Assembly: GCA_038214535.1 (NCBI GenBank) | Contig: JBBQRS010000011.1 | Span: 1-64,000 of the forward strand | Length of the DNA: 64,000 nt | Origin: JBBQRS01 sp038214535 | Lineage (GTDB): Bacteria > Chloroflexota > Anaerolineae > CG2-30-64-16 | Direction of reading: 5' to 3' | Shown here: one piece after another, positions 19,594 through 29,800 of the stretch | Numbering within the stretch: the stretch's first letter is position 1 | Layout of the letters: each line of letters starts with the position of its first letter | Position numbers and translations under genes: made by a program | The notes under the pieces: generated by a model | Database searches by the model: none | The model's input: the letters and a program-made list of their open reading frames with translations, nothing else | Told to the model about the DNA's origin: nothing

Positions 19594-19634
19594 CAAAAAC
19601 GCAAATCTGCATTCGCTTAGCGGCCATATTTGCG
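19594..19634 (-). terminator. Rho-independent terminator of the lasso operon
   Basis: On the minus strand CGCAAAT, a 21-nt loop, ATTTGCG, then TTTTTGTT, 21 nt after the methyltransferase stop. The long loop makes it weaker than average. Confidence 0.6.
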
Positions 19635-19654
19635 CGCCAGATCGCCGACGGCGG

Positions 19655-20773
19655 TCAGTGCGGCGCGGAGTCTGTAAAGCGCCCCGGAAACTGCTCCGCA
19701 ATGGCTGCCGCGATCTCGTGGTTACTCGCGTTGCCGTCCATCCGTTCGAGGATTGCACGTTGAACTTTGCCTTCTTCATCCAGGGTGGGAAGATAACCTG
19801 AGCTACGCTTACGCAGGTCGGCGCGGGTCATGGGTTTGCCGAAAAACGTAGACTGGTGAAAAGTGTGCTTGATCTCAACGTTTTTGTTATAGATGGATGT
19901 GTCCCAACGCCAGACATAATCGTCGCCCACCAGATGCGCCCCCAGCGCTGCCGTGATGACATCGCCGGCTTCGACGACGACCGGCTCGCTGAATGGAAAA
20001 AACGCCTGCCCGTAGATCAATTCGGATTTGCCCGGTGCATTGGTGAAGCCAATGCCTTCTGCCAGCTCCGAATCGAACCAGACGGCGAGGCCGTGCATTT
20101 CACCGGGACGCCCGACCTCCCAACGAAGGTCGCTTGCGATGTTCGGCGTCGTCACGGTGCGGTAATCGAGGACGCCAAAAAGTTCGGGAGGGGAAAGTAG
20201 CTGCTCAACCGCGAGCCTTGTTTTCTGCCAGTGATTCGTAGCGAAACGCGTCGCGAATTCCATGCCGAATCCGTAGGGCGTGGTCTCAGAGAGTCCGGTA
20301 ACGGATCGGTATGCGGCCGGCGACTCAACTGGTGCGGCCCAGAGCGGCTCGCGCTGCGGGATCAGCGCCCCGCCGGGGGCCAGGTGGCGCGTGCGGGCGT
20401 CCACAATGGAAGGCAGGTGATACAGGTAAAGCGGCAGGACGCCGTGCAAGTCTGAGACGATCACGTCTGCCTTCTCCGGCAGGGTGATGCGCGTCGAGAG
20501 GTCCTGGATGAACTCGATGCGATCGGCGTAGCCGTTGGCCGCCGCAATCTCGCGCGCGACCTGAATGACGCCATCCGACTCCACCGCGTAAACGCGCCGT
20601 GCGCCGAGACGACAGGCCATCAGCGAGAAAATCCCCGTCCCCGCTCCGATATCCAGCACCACACAACCCGGCTGCACGGCCCGTTCGAGCGCGTGCAAAT
20701 ACGCATCCGTGCGGTGCGCATCCGCGACCATCTGGCCGTATCCGGCGATGCTGTATCCGGGTATCTGTGTCAT
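19655..20773 (-). CDS. PRMT-like SAM methyltransferase with PqqD-like C-terminal tail, lasso cluster
   Basis: 372-aa class I methyltransferase. SAM motif I is VLDIGAGTGIFSLMA (about 39-53) with acidic VYAVESD at the end of strand 2. The SDLHGVLPLYLYHLPSIVDAR stretch corresponds to the PRMT double-E loop region, although Asp replaces the first Glu, and is followed by LAPGGALIPQ and a beta-barrel-like domain. The last about 50 residues (GKVQRAILERMDGNASNHEIAAAI...FPGRF) look like a PqqD-type winged helix, which in RiPP systems binds leader peptides. It starts 3 nt after the kinase stop and is the last gene of the lasso operon, so tailoring of the lasso peptide is the leading idea. The core has no Arg; Lys14, Lys16, Asn12 or the C-terminus are candidate sites. 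Substrate unproven. Confidence 0.8.
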   Translation of the reverse strand: MTQIPGYSIAGYGQMVADAHRTDAYLHALERAVQPGCVVLDIGAGTGIFSLMACRLGARRVYAVESDGVIQVAREIAAANGYADRIEFIQDLSTRITLPEKADVIVSDLHGVLPLYLYHLPSIVDARTRHLAPGGALIPQREPLWAAPVESPAAYRSVTGLSETTPYGFGMEFATRFATNHWQKTRLAVEQLLSPPELFGVLDYRTVTTPNIASDLRWEVGRPGEMHGLAVWFDSELAEGIGFTNAPGKSELIYGQAFFPFSEPVVVEAGDVITAALGAHLVGDDYVWRWDTSIYNKNVEIKHTFHQSTFFGKPMTRADLRKRSSGYLPTLDEEGKVQRAILERMDGNASNHEIAAAIAEQFPGRFTDSAPH

Positions 20774-20776
20774 CGG

Positions 20777-21715
20777 TTATTTGTCGGGAGTCGTGTTGAG
20801 GGTTGCCGTCAGGGTTGCGGCGATTTTCGGTAAGGCGTCGCGCTGCCGGGCGAAAGTCAAGCGGTAGACGGGGATTTGCGCGGCGACTTCCGTACAGAAC
20901 GCCAGATGTTGCGCCAAGAGATCGCCACCAAAGAGGCGGGCGGCCACCGTGTGCCGGATAAGCGCAAGCGTTGCGCTGCGCGGTTCAAGCAGGTCGCAGT
21001 CAACCGTCGCATGCTCCGCCTGCACGGAAGCAAGCAGACAAATCGCTTGCACCGGCAGCGCTTGCGGCAGGCCGATCCAGGGTTGTTGCGCCGCCGATAG
21101 TTTGAGTTGCGGGAAGTGTGGGAAGGCGCAGAGCCCGTCATCGGTGAACCCTATCGGCAAGATGTCGTCGGCGGCGGGTCGCCAGCCGCGTTGCGTTTCT
21201 GCTCCTAAAAAAGCCGCCAGGGTGCTTTTCCCCATCCCCGATTCGCCAATAAAGGCGATCACAGCGCCGTCAACAACAATGGCGCTGGCGTGGAGGCACC
21301 AAATGCCTTGCAACGCCAGCGCCAACGAAAGCGCGGGGCCGAGGATCACTTCTTCGGACAGCGGGGCGTCGGCCCACAGGTCGGCCTCGATCCAACTGCG
21401 GCCTTGTTCGTCGCGGGTGATGGAAAGTCGCCCGGCATCGGGCACGAGCAATAGAAACGAAGTTCCACCTTGCCGGCATTCTACGTTGCGTTGCTCTTCG
21501 GCTAGCCGGCCCTCGCCACGATAGGTGAGACGCCAGTCCGTTGCGGGCCTGTCTGCAAACTCAGGCCAACCCAGCATAGGCGCCGGGTCGGCCTGACACA
21601 GGGGAGCAAGGGCAACCAACGCGCGGTCGGCATGGAACGGCCGCCCCGCAACGTGATAGGTTACGCCGCAACCGGCTGTGTCCCCCTTGTTCGGTTTGGT
21701 CCGCAGAGTGATCAA
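20777..21715 (-). CDS. HPr-kinase-like lasso peptide kinase
   Basis: 312-aa protein resembling HPr(Ser) kinase/phosphorylase C-terminal domains: HASAIVVDGAVIAFIGESG leading into Walker A GESGMGKST (about 155-163) and the acidic ADDILPIG. Homologues in paeninodin-type clusters phosphorylate a serine of the lasso precursor, in known cases the C-terminal Ser. Start is TTG 21715, overlapping the precursor stop as TTGA, so translation is coupled to the precursor. The predicted core ends in Ile, not Ser, so the target here must differ (Ser10, Thr13, Thr15) or the enzyme acts otherwise. A PTS role is unlikely: no HPr or PTS gene is nearby. Confidence 0.85.
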   Translation of the reverse strand: MITLRTKPNKGDTAGCGVTYHVAGRPFHADRALVALAPLCQADPAPMLGWPEFADRPATDWRLTYRGEGRLAEEQRNVECRQGGTSFLLLVPDAGRLSITRDEQGRSWIEADLWADAPLSEEVILGPALSLALALQGIWCLHASAIVVDGAVIAFIGESGMGKSTLAAFLGAETQRGWRPAADDILPIGFTDDGLCAFPHFPQLKLSAAQQPWIGLPQALPVQAICLLASVQAEHATVDCDLLEPRSATLALIRHTVAARLFGGDLLAQHLAFCTEVAAQIPVYRLTFARQRDALPKIAATLTATLNTTPDK

Positions 21716-21876
21716 ATTTTGGTTTTGGTATTGATGCTATCCAGTGTGCCCATGGCAGTGCCGCCCAGGGTCAGGTCGCGCACGTCACCGTACATCTCGA
21801 GGACAGGCGGCGCATACGGCTTGCGTGAGGATGTAATTTCGGCGACTTCAGCTTCAGTGTTGTGTTTGTCTTCCAT
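21712..21876 (-). CDS. Lasso peptide precursor (54 aa)
   Basis: Translation from ATG 21876 gives 54 residues. The leader (1-37) contains YAPPVLEMYGDVRDLTL, an exact fit to the lasso leader motif YxxPxLxxxGxxxxxT: Tyr21, Pro24, Leu26, Gly30, Thr36. Thr36 is the conserved residue two before the cut. The predicted core (38-54) is GGTAMGTLDSINTKTKI. Gly1 amine and Asp9 side chain would form a 9-residue macrolactam ring, leaving an 8-residue loop/tail. AGGAGG (21885-21890) is 8 nt upstream and a dedicated promoter precedes it. It lies between the cyclase and kinase genes. Too short for default gene calling. No Cys, so class II. Confidence 0.9.
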   Translation of the reverse strand: MEDKHNTEAEVAEITSSRKPYAPPVLEMYGDVRDLTLGGTAMGTLDSINTKTKI

Positions 21877-21900
21877 CGTTCTTTCCTCCTGAATTTACAT

Positions 21901-21929
21901 ATTTTAGCGAAGACGCACGAAAAGCGCAA
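21901..21929 (-). promoter_or_regulatory. Promoter dedicated to the lasso precursor
   Basis: On the minus strand TTGCGC, 17 nt, TAAAAT in the 69-nt gap between cyclase stop and precursor ATG, followed by the very strong site AGGAGG. It would allow the precursor to be made in excess over the cyclase. Confidence 0.6.
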
Positions 21930-21945
21930 TTCGCGCGTCAGCGGG

Positions 21946-23796
21946 TCACCCGTAACGTTGCAGCCATATCTCCAGACTCAGGCAGTCCCACAGCCAGGAG
22001 CCGCGATCCGTCCATTCGGGGCCTGCCTCAAGCTCTTTCTGGAGCCATTCGGCGCGGATGTAGTCCCTTTCAACGATCTGCGGTTTCTGCATCAGCGTCC
22101 ATACCGTTGCACGCTCGTGCTGAAGCAGACCCCGTTCAAACAGCGGATTGAGCGTCGTCTTGTCGGTTCTGGTTCTGACTTCTTCGGGCAAGACGCCCAC
22201 CATGGCATCGCGCAGCAGGCGTTTCGACTGACCCGGCAAGGCCAGTTCATCTGCCGGGACCGCCATCGAAAACTCTACCAGTCGGCGATCCAGAAACGGG
22301 TGCACGACTTCAAGTTGATAGCGTAGCCCCAACTGCCGGATTCTGGTGATGTTCATCACCGATCGGCCATCTATCAAACCGCGATAGCGTTGCCACTGGC
22401 CTGGCGCCGTGTAGCGACCGTTATAGCGGTGGGCCATGTGCCGTTCACGTAATCCCACCCGCTCGACGAATTCCGGCGTCAGCCCCGGATGTTGAACGGC
22501 GGGCGGCCGGCGGCGGCGGAACGCTCTCCGAACTGGGAATGGCAGAAGTTGGCGAAGGCCGTTGTCAAAGACCTCCGACCGCCAGGAGACTTCTGTGCGA
22601 TATCGCAGCAGATCAGGCAACATGCCGGGGAAGCGCAGCTCGCGCAGGGCGTCGGTCGCCCACAAGACGCCTCCCAGGAAGATTTCATCGCCTCCCAGCC
22701 CGGTTAAAAGGACGCGACACCCGTTGGCCTGCGCCTTTTCCAACAGGGCGACGACCAGCCAGAGGGTCGGGTCCTGGCCCGGATAGTCGCGATATGTCAG
22801 CCAGTTCGGCAGATCGCGCAGCGTCCATGCATCATCGCCGATGACATACGTTGCATCGTGCGCGCAATGCGCGACCACCGACGTGATATACGCGCGCTCA
22901 TCGCACGTGGTCAGTTCATCAAAGATGTAAGAGAAAGTCTTGAGACTTTCTCCGCGCTCGACCAGAGAACTTCCGGCTATGGCCGCCACGGAAGTGGAAT
23001 CCAGCCCGCCGCTCAGGGTCGCGCCGACCGGCCCCGTTGTCCGCAGGCGACAGACGACGGCCTCCTCGAAGAGCGCCCGAAAGTGCTCGACGTACTCCTC
23101 GTGATGCCGGTAACGGATGCGCCGCTCAGGGTCAATGTCCCAATACCGCCAGGTTCGCACGCCGTCGGCGCTGAACAGGATGCCATGAGCCGGCCGGCAG
23201 AAGAAAACGCCTTGATAGCACGTTTCCTCACCGTAGTCCCAGACACCCTCCAGAAAGTCGGCGATCTTCGTTTCATTCAACGTAACTTGCGTCGCCGGAT
23301 GCGCCAGCACGGTCGACACCTCGGACGCCACGACCACGTGATCGGCGTTGGCGGCATAACACAGGCTGCGTTCACCAAGCCGATCGCGCGCGACAAACAG
23401 CCGATTGTCGCGCGCGTCCCAGAGCGCAAAGGCGAATGCCCCTTCCAGCTTCGGGAGGCAGTCTACGCCCCAACGTAGATAGGCCTCAAGAATCACCCGG
23501 GCGTCGGAGATCGGTTCATCCGACGGCAGTCCCAGGCTTGTCCTCAGCGTTTCGCGGTTATCCAGCCGGGCGTCGCTCGTGATGACACACCCGGTCAGCC
23601 TGTCATGTAGCGGCTGGTGTTCACCCGTCTCTTCGGGTGTGATCCACTGGTGTTGATGCGCGAGGACGACGTTCTCACAGAACCGGGCGTCTTCGCCATC
23701 GGACTGACGATAACGGCCGGCCGCCAACAAGCGTTCGATGACGGCTCGATCTACCGGCGCGCCGGTGCGATTGTAAAGTGCAAGAATTGCAGTCAT
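21946..23796 (-). CDS. Lasso macrolactam cyclase (asparagine synthetase B-like, C protein)
   Basis: 616-aa two-domain protein. The N-terminal class II glutaminase-like domain (about 1-200) starts MTAILALYNRTG and lacks the catalytic Cys2 of true asparagine synthetases, as in lasso cyclases. The ATP-pyrophosphatase domain has SGGLDSTS (about 262-269), HPFLDRRLVEF and RLLRDAMVGVLPEEVRTRTDK. Expected reaction: adenylate the Asp9 side chain of the core and close the ring onto Gly1. It lies immediately upstream of the precursor gene. A hairpin sits 8 nt before the ATG and no Shine-Dalgarno is visible, so expression may be low or regulated. Cys absence and context favour cyclase over asnB. Confidence 0.92.
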   Translation of the reverse strand: MTAILALYNRTGAPVDRAVIERLLAAGRYRQSDGEDARFCENVVLAHQHQWITPEETGEHQPLHDRLTGCVITSDARLDNRETLRTSLGLPSDEPISDARVILEAYLRWGVDCLPKLEGAFAFALWDARDNRLFVARDRLGERSLCYAANADHVVVASEVSTVLAHPATQVTLNETKIADFLEGVWDYGEETCYQGVFFCRPAHGILFSADGVRTWRYWDIDPERRIRYRHHEEYVEHFRALFEEAVVCRLRTTGPVGATLSGGLDSTSVAAIAGSSLVERGESLKTFSYIFDELTTCDERAYITSVVAHCAHDATYVIGDDAWTLRDLPNWLTYRDYPGQDPTLWLVVALLEKAQANGCRVLLTGLGGDEIFLGGVLWATDALRELRFPGMLPDLLRYRTEVSWRSEVFDNGLRQLLPFPVRRAFRRRRPPAVQHPGLTPEFVERVGLRERHMAHRYNGRYTAPGQWQRYRGLIDGRSVMNITRIRQLGLRYQLEVVHPFLDRRLVEFSMAVPADELALPGQSKRLLRDAMVGVLPEEVRTRTDKTTLNPLFERGLLQHERATVWTLMQKPQIVERDYIRAEWLQKELEAGPEWTDRGSWLWDCLSLEIWLQRYG

Positions 23797-23803
23797 TGAT
23801 GCG

Positions 23804-23836
23804 GGGAGTTGGACGCTGCTAAGGCGTCCAACTCCC
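23804..23836. terminator. Perfect 13-bp hairpin between the C25 protease gene and the lasso cyclase
   Basis: GGGAGTTGGACGC (23804-23816), 7-nt loop, GCGTCCAACTCCC (23824-23836). It begins 13 nt after the stop of the giant gene and ends 8 nt before the cyclase ATG on the minus strand, with no T-run. It may end or process the upstream transcript, or occlude cyclase translation. Confidence 0.65.
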
Positions 23837-23849
23837 GTGGGTCGAAGTG

Positions 23850-26800
23850 TTACGGTTGGATCATCAGGGCCGGATCGCCGAGGAGCGACCAGCCTAGAAT
23901 GACATCCTTCCGATTCGGTTGGGTGGCTGCGAGTTCAGCTTTGGCCGCCTGGATCGCGGCGCCGACTGTCATGGACGGCGTCGTCATCTTCGGCGTCAGC
24001 AACTGACCCAGCAAGCGTTCTGAAGACGCACTCGTCAAGGACGTTGCGCCCAGGACGGCGGCGCTGCCGTTTTCCCCGGAGAGCATCAGCTTATGACCGA
24101 GGGTGTTGTTGGCCGGATCTACAAAGTACGTATTCCAGCAACCCCACTGGGTCACAACCGTCGGCTTTCCGGTGTTGGTGAGTGCGGCTGCATCGGCTGC
24201 GGTGAACAGGCCGCGATACGTCCAGTTGGTTGGGCTGGAGTGGCCGACGAAGCTGGTGAGGGCTACGCCCTGGTTGATGGTGGTGATCAGTTTGTTGCGA
24301 GCGGTCGCGAGACCGTCTGCGCTGAGGCTGGAAGTTGTGGCGTTCCAGCCGGCCGGTAGCCCGCCCTTGAAGGACTGGCTATCTGCGTCAAACCCGGTAT
24401 CGGATGCGAAGAGGGCGGTCTGACCGTAGGTCTTCGCGCCGTATGCCAGCGTTTTGTTGATGACCGCCGTGAGTTCGGCGCTCGTGCGCACCGGCAGGCG
24501 ACCGATCGCCAGGTCGGGTACGTTGTCGCCGTTGATGTCTGCGTAGAGCGAGTCTACCGGCGCGAAGCGCACCAAGGCATCCGTCTGCGCATAGAGCGTT
24601 GGAACGAAGCTGACGCTGTTCAACCCGAGGTAGTTCCGATAGTCGTAGTTATCTCCACCGACCAGCAACACGTACTGCGTGCCCATGCCGGTCGCTGCGT
24701 GACGGATGTATTCGCGGATCGCAGTTGGATCCATCACGCCGCCGCTGTACTGGCGGTAGATATCTTCGACGTTGACCACCTTGACTGTGAAACCTTGCGC
24801 CTGGCGCGCCTGCACCAGCGGGCCAAGCCCGCCGATGAAGTCAGGGTGAGAGATGACCAGGTATTGCGCCGCGCCGTTCAGGATGTCCGGCTGCGCGGTT
24901 GCCGGGGCGATGACAGGCCTCAGCAGCGATTCCACGGTGGAGACCAGATAAGTGGCCTCGCCCGCGCCGCCCGCGAGGGTCGCTTCCCCGCCGTTCACTT
25001 GAAGGCCGCTCAGGTAAGTGGGTACGCCGCCGGTGATCCGGTAGGCGACCACGCCGCTGCTCCCCAGGTTGGTGACCTTGAAGGCCGGGCCAACCGCCGT
25101 GAACGTGAGCCGGCCGTTGGTTGCCGCGAAGTTGTGCGGATAGGTAATGCTGTACTGATCGAGGTACATCCAGTTGTAGTCCACTGTCGCCGGTACATCA
25201 CCGGGCAAGATGAACTTGAGGCTGTTTGCATTCCCATGCGCGAGATCCAGCGGTAGTTGTGCAACGACTTTTTGCGCCGCCAGACCGTCAAACCACTGAT
25301 CTGCCACGCGCTGCCCGTTGAACTCAATCGCCAGATGCTGATCGGGTTTGGCGGAGTAATCCACGACGCCCCACAAATCAGCGGTGAGGGCGGCAGGCGC
25401 CGCACCCGCTACGTAGCCGTCAAGGTTGACGACCAGGTCGTAGTTCGAGGTCGAGCCTTGCGCCGACCACATATCCAGGAAGTACCACGGATCGTCGCTG
25501 GTCGGGGCCGATATGTCGTAGGTTCTCTGTTTGTTGACCTTCAGGGTCTCCATGTAGTAGGTCGGCAGCGGCGCGCCGGCGGGCGCTGTCGCGCCCTCGC
25601 CGATGCGTTGGGCCAGCGACCGATCTACCCAGAGCACGTACACGTTCGTATCGGTGTAGAGCGTATCCAGCGCCTCGCCGTAGAACTCGATGTAGGCGCC
25701 GGGGCCGAACGCCGCCGGGCTGCTCACCCGAATCGGGACCGGCGTGTTGCGCAGCGTCAGCGCCAGGTCCGAGGCCGGTTGTCCGGTCAGATCCAGGCCT
25801 GCCGCCAGCAGCGCTTCGTAAGTTACCCGGTAGATGCCGGTGCGGTTGACTTTCAGTTCAGCCACCCGCAGGGCCGCCGTCGGAGCCGGTTCGGGCGTCG
25901 CGGTCGGCGCAGGCGTCGGCATGGCGGTCGGCGCGCTGGTCGGAACTGCCGTGGGCAGCGGCGCCGGCGTTGCAGTCGCCACAGGCGCGGGTGTAGGCCG
26001 CGGTGTGGGTCTGAACAAGCTTGTCGGCAGGGCGATGGGCGTCGGTTTCTTGGCCAGCCCCATGCTCGCCAGGCCGGACGCACGCTTCACGTAGCCCGTG
26101 GACGACGAGTCCAGGCGCGATTGCGACTGGTTGGTCTGCAGCGTTTGGTTGACCTTCGCCGCATCCTGCGCTGCGCGTTCCACCTGTTTCATCTCGTGTT
26201 CGGCGTTGACCGCCGCCCAGTCAATCTTATCCACCGTCAGCCGCTCGCCTGCGGGCTGCCCGGTTTCGAAGGGGCCATACGCCTGCTTCTCTTGCAGGAC
26301 GCTGACTTCTTCGATGAAGAAGACATCTCCTGCGCTCACCGTGCCCTGATAGGCGTAGTCTTGCGGTTGCAGCGAGTTCACACCGCGCGAGCGGATCAAC
26401 TTGCTGTTGACCTTCTCGCGTCCGGTTGCCGTCTGCACGTACAGGTTGAAGCCTGCGTTGCCCGCTTCGGTCGCCGTCGTCCACGTGAAGTTGACCTGAT
26501 CGCCGTCACGCGTGGCCGAGAAGAAGGCCAGCGAAACAGGCGTGGTCCCGTCAATGTAGAAGCCGAAGTCGGTCCAGTTGATCACCGAGGCGTTGTTAGC
26601 CGCCGAAGTGTCGGTCTGGCCCTGGATCGCCGTCGCCAGCGTGCCCGCCGGGTTGTTCGAGTCCAGGTCGGGTGGGATGGGTGATTCGAGGCCGGCGCCT
26701 TCAATCGGGCTGGAAATCAGCGCGGCCAGCGCCGGCTGATTCGTGTCTACGCTGATCGTATAGGTCGGTTCGCCGCTGCCGATGCCGTTGTAATCCTCAT

Positions 26801-29800
26801 CCAGCAGCAGGTTGTCGAAGCTGTAGAAGCCGTTCGCGTCGGTGAGCGTCGTGAGTACCGTCGTGTCGCCGTTCGGCCACGCGATCGTCATCGTCACCTT
26901 GACGTTCGGAATGCCAACTTCGTCGGGGTCCTGGACGCCCATTTGGTTGCAGTCGTTGGGACCACAATTGTTGGGATCGGGATCTGCATTGTCCAGCCAG
27001 ATCCAGTTACCGGTGGAACCCGGCTTGATGTAGTAACCGAAGTCGCCGGTCAGGTTGGTCTGGCCGCCGGATACCGTCACGGTGTACGGGTCCACCTGGC
27101 TGTTGTTATTCGCGCCCGCGTTCGAGCCGTCCGACTTCCAGTAACCGTTGAGGGTGTTGCCGTCATCGGTCACGTCAATCGTGTACGTGCCGTCGGGCAG
27201 CCCGCTGAACAGGTAGTCCCCGTTGCTATCGGTGGTGGTCGTGGCGATGATGTCGCCATTCGCGTTCCTAAGGACAACGGTGACACCCGCGAAGCGAGTC
27301 GGCTCAGTGCCGTCCAGTGTGCCGTCCGCGTTGCGGTCTTCCCACAGCGTCCCGCCCACTGTGTTCGGGTTGGACAGGTCGCGGTAGGCGAAGTCCTGGT
27401 TCAGGTTGATCGGCGCCGCCGGTGTAAGCGTCACAACGGAGGTGCTGTTGGCCCCACCGTCCGGGTCCACCGTATTGGTGACGCCGGGGGGTAACGTGGT
27501 CGTGTCCACCGTCACGCGGTAGCTGCCGTCGGGCTGAAGTTTGCCGAACGAGTAGTTGCCGTTTTCGTCGGTGAAGGTGTCGCGCGTGGTGTCGTCGTCC
27601 GTACCCAGGATGCCGTCCGGGCCGGGATCGGTCAGCGTGACGCGCACGCCTTCCAGCCCCTCGCCGGGGTCGTACAGGCCGTCGCCGTCGCGGTCGAGCC
27701 AGACGGTATCGCCGATCACGCCCTCACCGGGTTGCTGGCCGGGCGGCGCATAGCCGAAGTCCTGCAGCAGGTTGTCGGCGATGCCGTTGATGGTGACCTT
27801 GCTGATCTCGTCGCGGCCGCCGTCCGCGTCATAGGTCGGGGCCAGCTCGCCGAGCACGTTCTCGGTGTCGGTCACGAGGACGAAGTAGGTTCCCGCGGGC
27901 AGGCCGGGGAACAGGTAGAGCCCGTTCTCGTCGGTGATGTCGGTCGCGATGATCTGGTCAATCCCCGGTTCGTAGATGCCGTTACCGTTATCGCGAACCA
28001 GCGCCACGGTGACGCCCGGGATACCCTTCTCGCCGGTGTTCTGCACGCCGTTGGCGTTCGCATCGAACCAGACGGTATCGCCGATATCACTGCTCGTGCC
28101 GGCCGGCTGATAGCCGAAGTCGGCGTTGACGTACACGTCGCCGGGACCCAGCACCACCGGGGAGGTGGTTCGGTTATCCAGCGTGTCGTCGGGGTCGCCG
28201 GTCTGGTTATAACCCGCCGGTGGCGTCACGCTGACAACATACGAGCCCGCAGGCAGGTTGTCGAAGATGTAGTTGCCCGCCGCGTCGGTGGTGGTCGTTC
28301 CGGCCACGGTGTCATAGACGCCGTTGCCGTCAGGATCGGTGTAGAGCATCACGGTGACGTTGGGGATGCCGGCCTCGCCGGGATCCTGCACGCCGTCGCC
28401 GTTCGCGTCAATCCACACGTGGTCGCCGATCGCGCCCGTCACGCCGGGGCCGGGGTTATTGGTGTCAACGGGCGGCACCCAGTTGTAGCCGAAATCGGCG
28501 CTGAGATGTTCGTCGCCCGCAGCCAGCATCACGGTTGTGGCGTTGGGCGTGGCGACGCCGTTCTCGTCATAGGTCTGGTTCAGCCCGGCGGGCGGCGTCA
28601 CGGTGACCGTGTAACCGGCGCCGTTGCTCGGAGGCAGACCGTCGAAGAGGTAGCCGCCGTTCGCGTCGGTGTAAGTGGTCAGGCTGACCGGGTTGCCGAA
28701 CGTGTCGGTGCCTGTCAACGTGACCAGCACGTTGGGGATGCCCGCTTCGCCCGCATCCTGGTCGCCGTCGCCGTCCTCATCCAGCCACACATAGTTGCCG
28801 ATGACTGCCGGTGGGATGACGGTGACCGTCCACTCGTCCGGCGCGCTGTCGATGGGCGTCGTCTCGCTCTCCGGTGTGCCGGTGCTGTAGGCGACGTTCG
28901 TCGTGTCGAAGTAGATGTTGCTGGAGCAGGTATAGATCCAGGTTTCCGCCGGGAAGGGGTTCAGGAAACCGTCGGCGGGGTTGTTGTCGCCGGAGACGTA
29001 CACCGCGGGCGAGCATTTGTTGTCGGTGACGCTGACGTTGAAGAGGTTGGTTGTCCCCAGGTTGGTGACAGCGAAGGAGTAGTTCACCAGGCCGCCCTGG
29101 GCCACCACCGTCTTGTCGGCCGATTTCTCGATGGCGATATCCGCGCCGAACGGCGCGATGCCGGTGCCCATATCGAGGGCTTCTTCGTCATTGCTACCGG
29201 AGAGCGCCGGGTCTTGGCCCCAGGCGGCGGCGATCTTCGTGCCGTCGCAGGTACCGATGCGCGACCCGGTCATATCCCAGTCGCCGCCCTGTGCGTAGTC
29301 AATGTGAACGTTATCCACGAACCAGTAATTGGTACCGGTCATGTTATTCAGGATGACGAAACGCATCGCGGTGTTGGCCGAGATATAGGGCGAGATGTTG
29401 ACGGCATACGTTGCCGCAATGGGGTCATATGCCGCAGCTACCTGGTCGCCCTGGAACGTGGCGAGGCGGGTCCAGTTCGTTCCGTTCTGAGTTACTTCCA
29501 CGGCCAACTTGTCTGTCGCCGCCAGCCCATTATCGCGTAGCTGGAAACGGAGATTTGCGTAGTTCTGGCCGGTCAGGTTCACGCCGCGTCGGACGGTCCA
29601 GCCGGTCTCGTTCGCGGTCCCGGTGTTGCCGAAGCGCAGTTCGCCGCCCACAACCTGGATTGCGCCAGTGCTGTAGATGGGCGTCGTGGCGAGGTCGCCG
29701 GTTTCGGCCCAGTCGTTGGCCCAGGCCGAGCTGTTTTGCGGCCAGCCCTGACTGATGTTATCGGATCCTGTGTAGTTGCCCGAAGTGAAGCCATGCCGCA

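Noticed and set aside
20777..21715. HPr kinase/phosphorylase for carbon catabolite control
   Set aside because: No HPr, PTS or CcpA-type gene nearby; translation is coupled to a lasso precursor, matching paeninodin-type kinases.
21946..23796. Housekeeping asparagine synthetase asnB
   Set aside because: No Cys at position 2 and direct adjacency to a lasso precursor and kinase.
25257..29540. Long plus-strand open frames (475 and 602 aa) opposite the C25 protease gene
   Set aside because: Arg/Val/Gly-rich shadow translations of the repeat-coding minus strand; no domains, no ribosome site, and the minus-strand product has clear domain structure.
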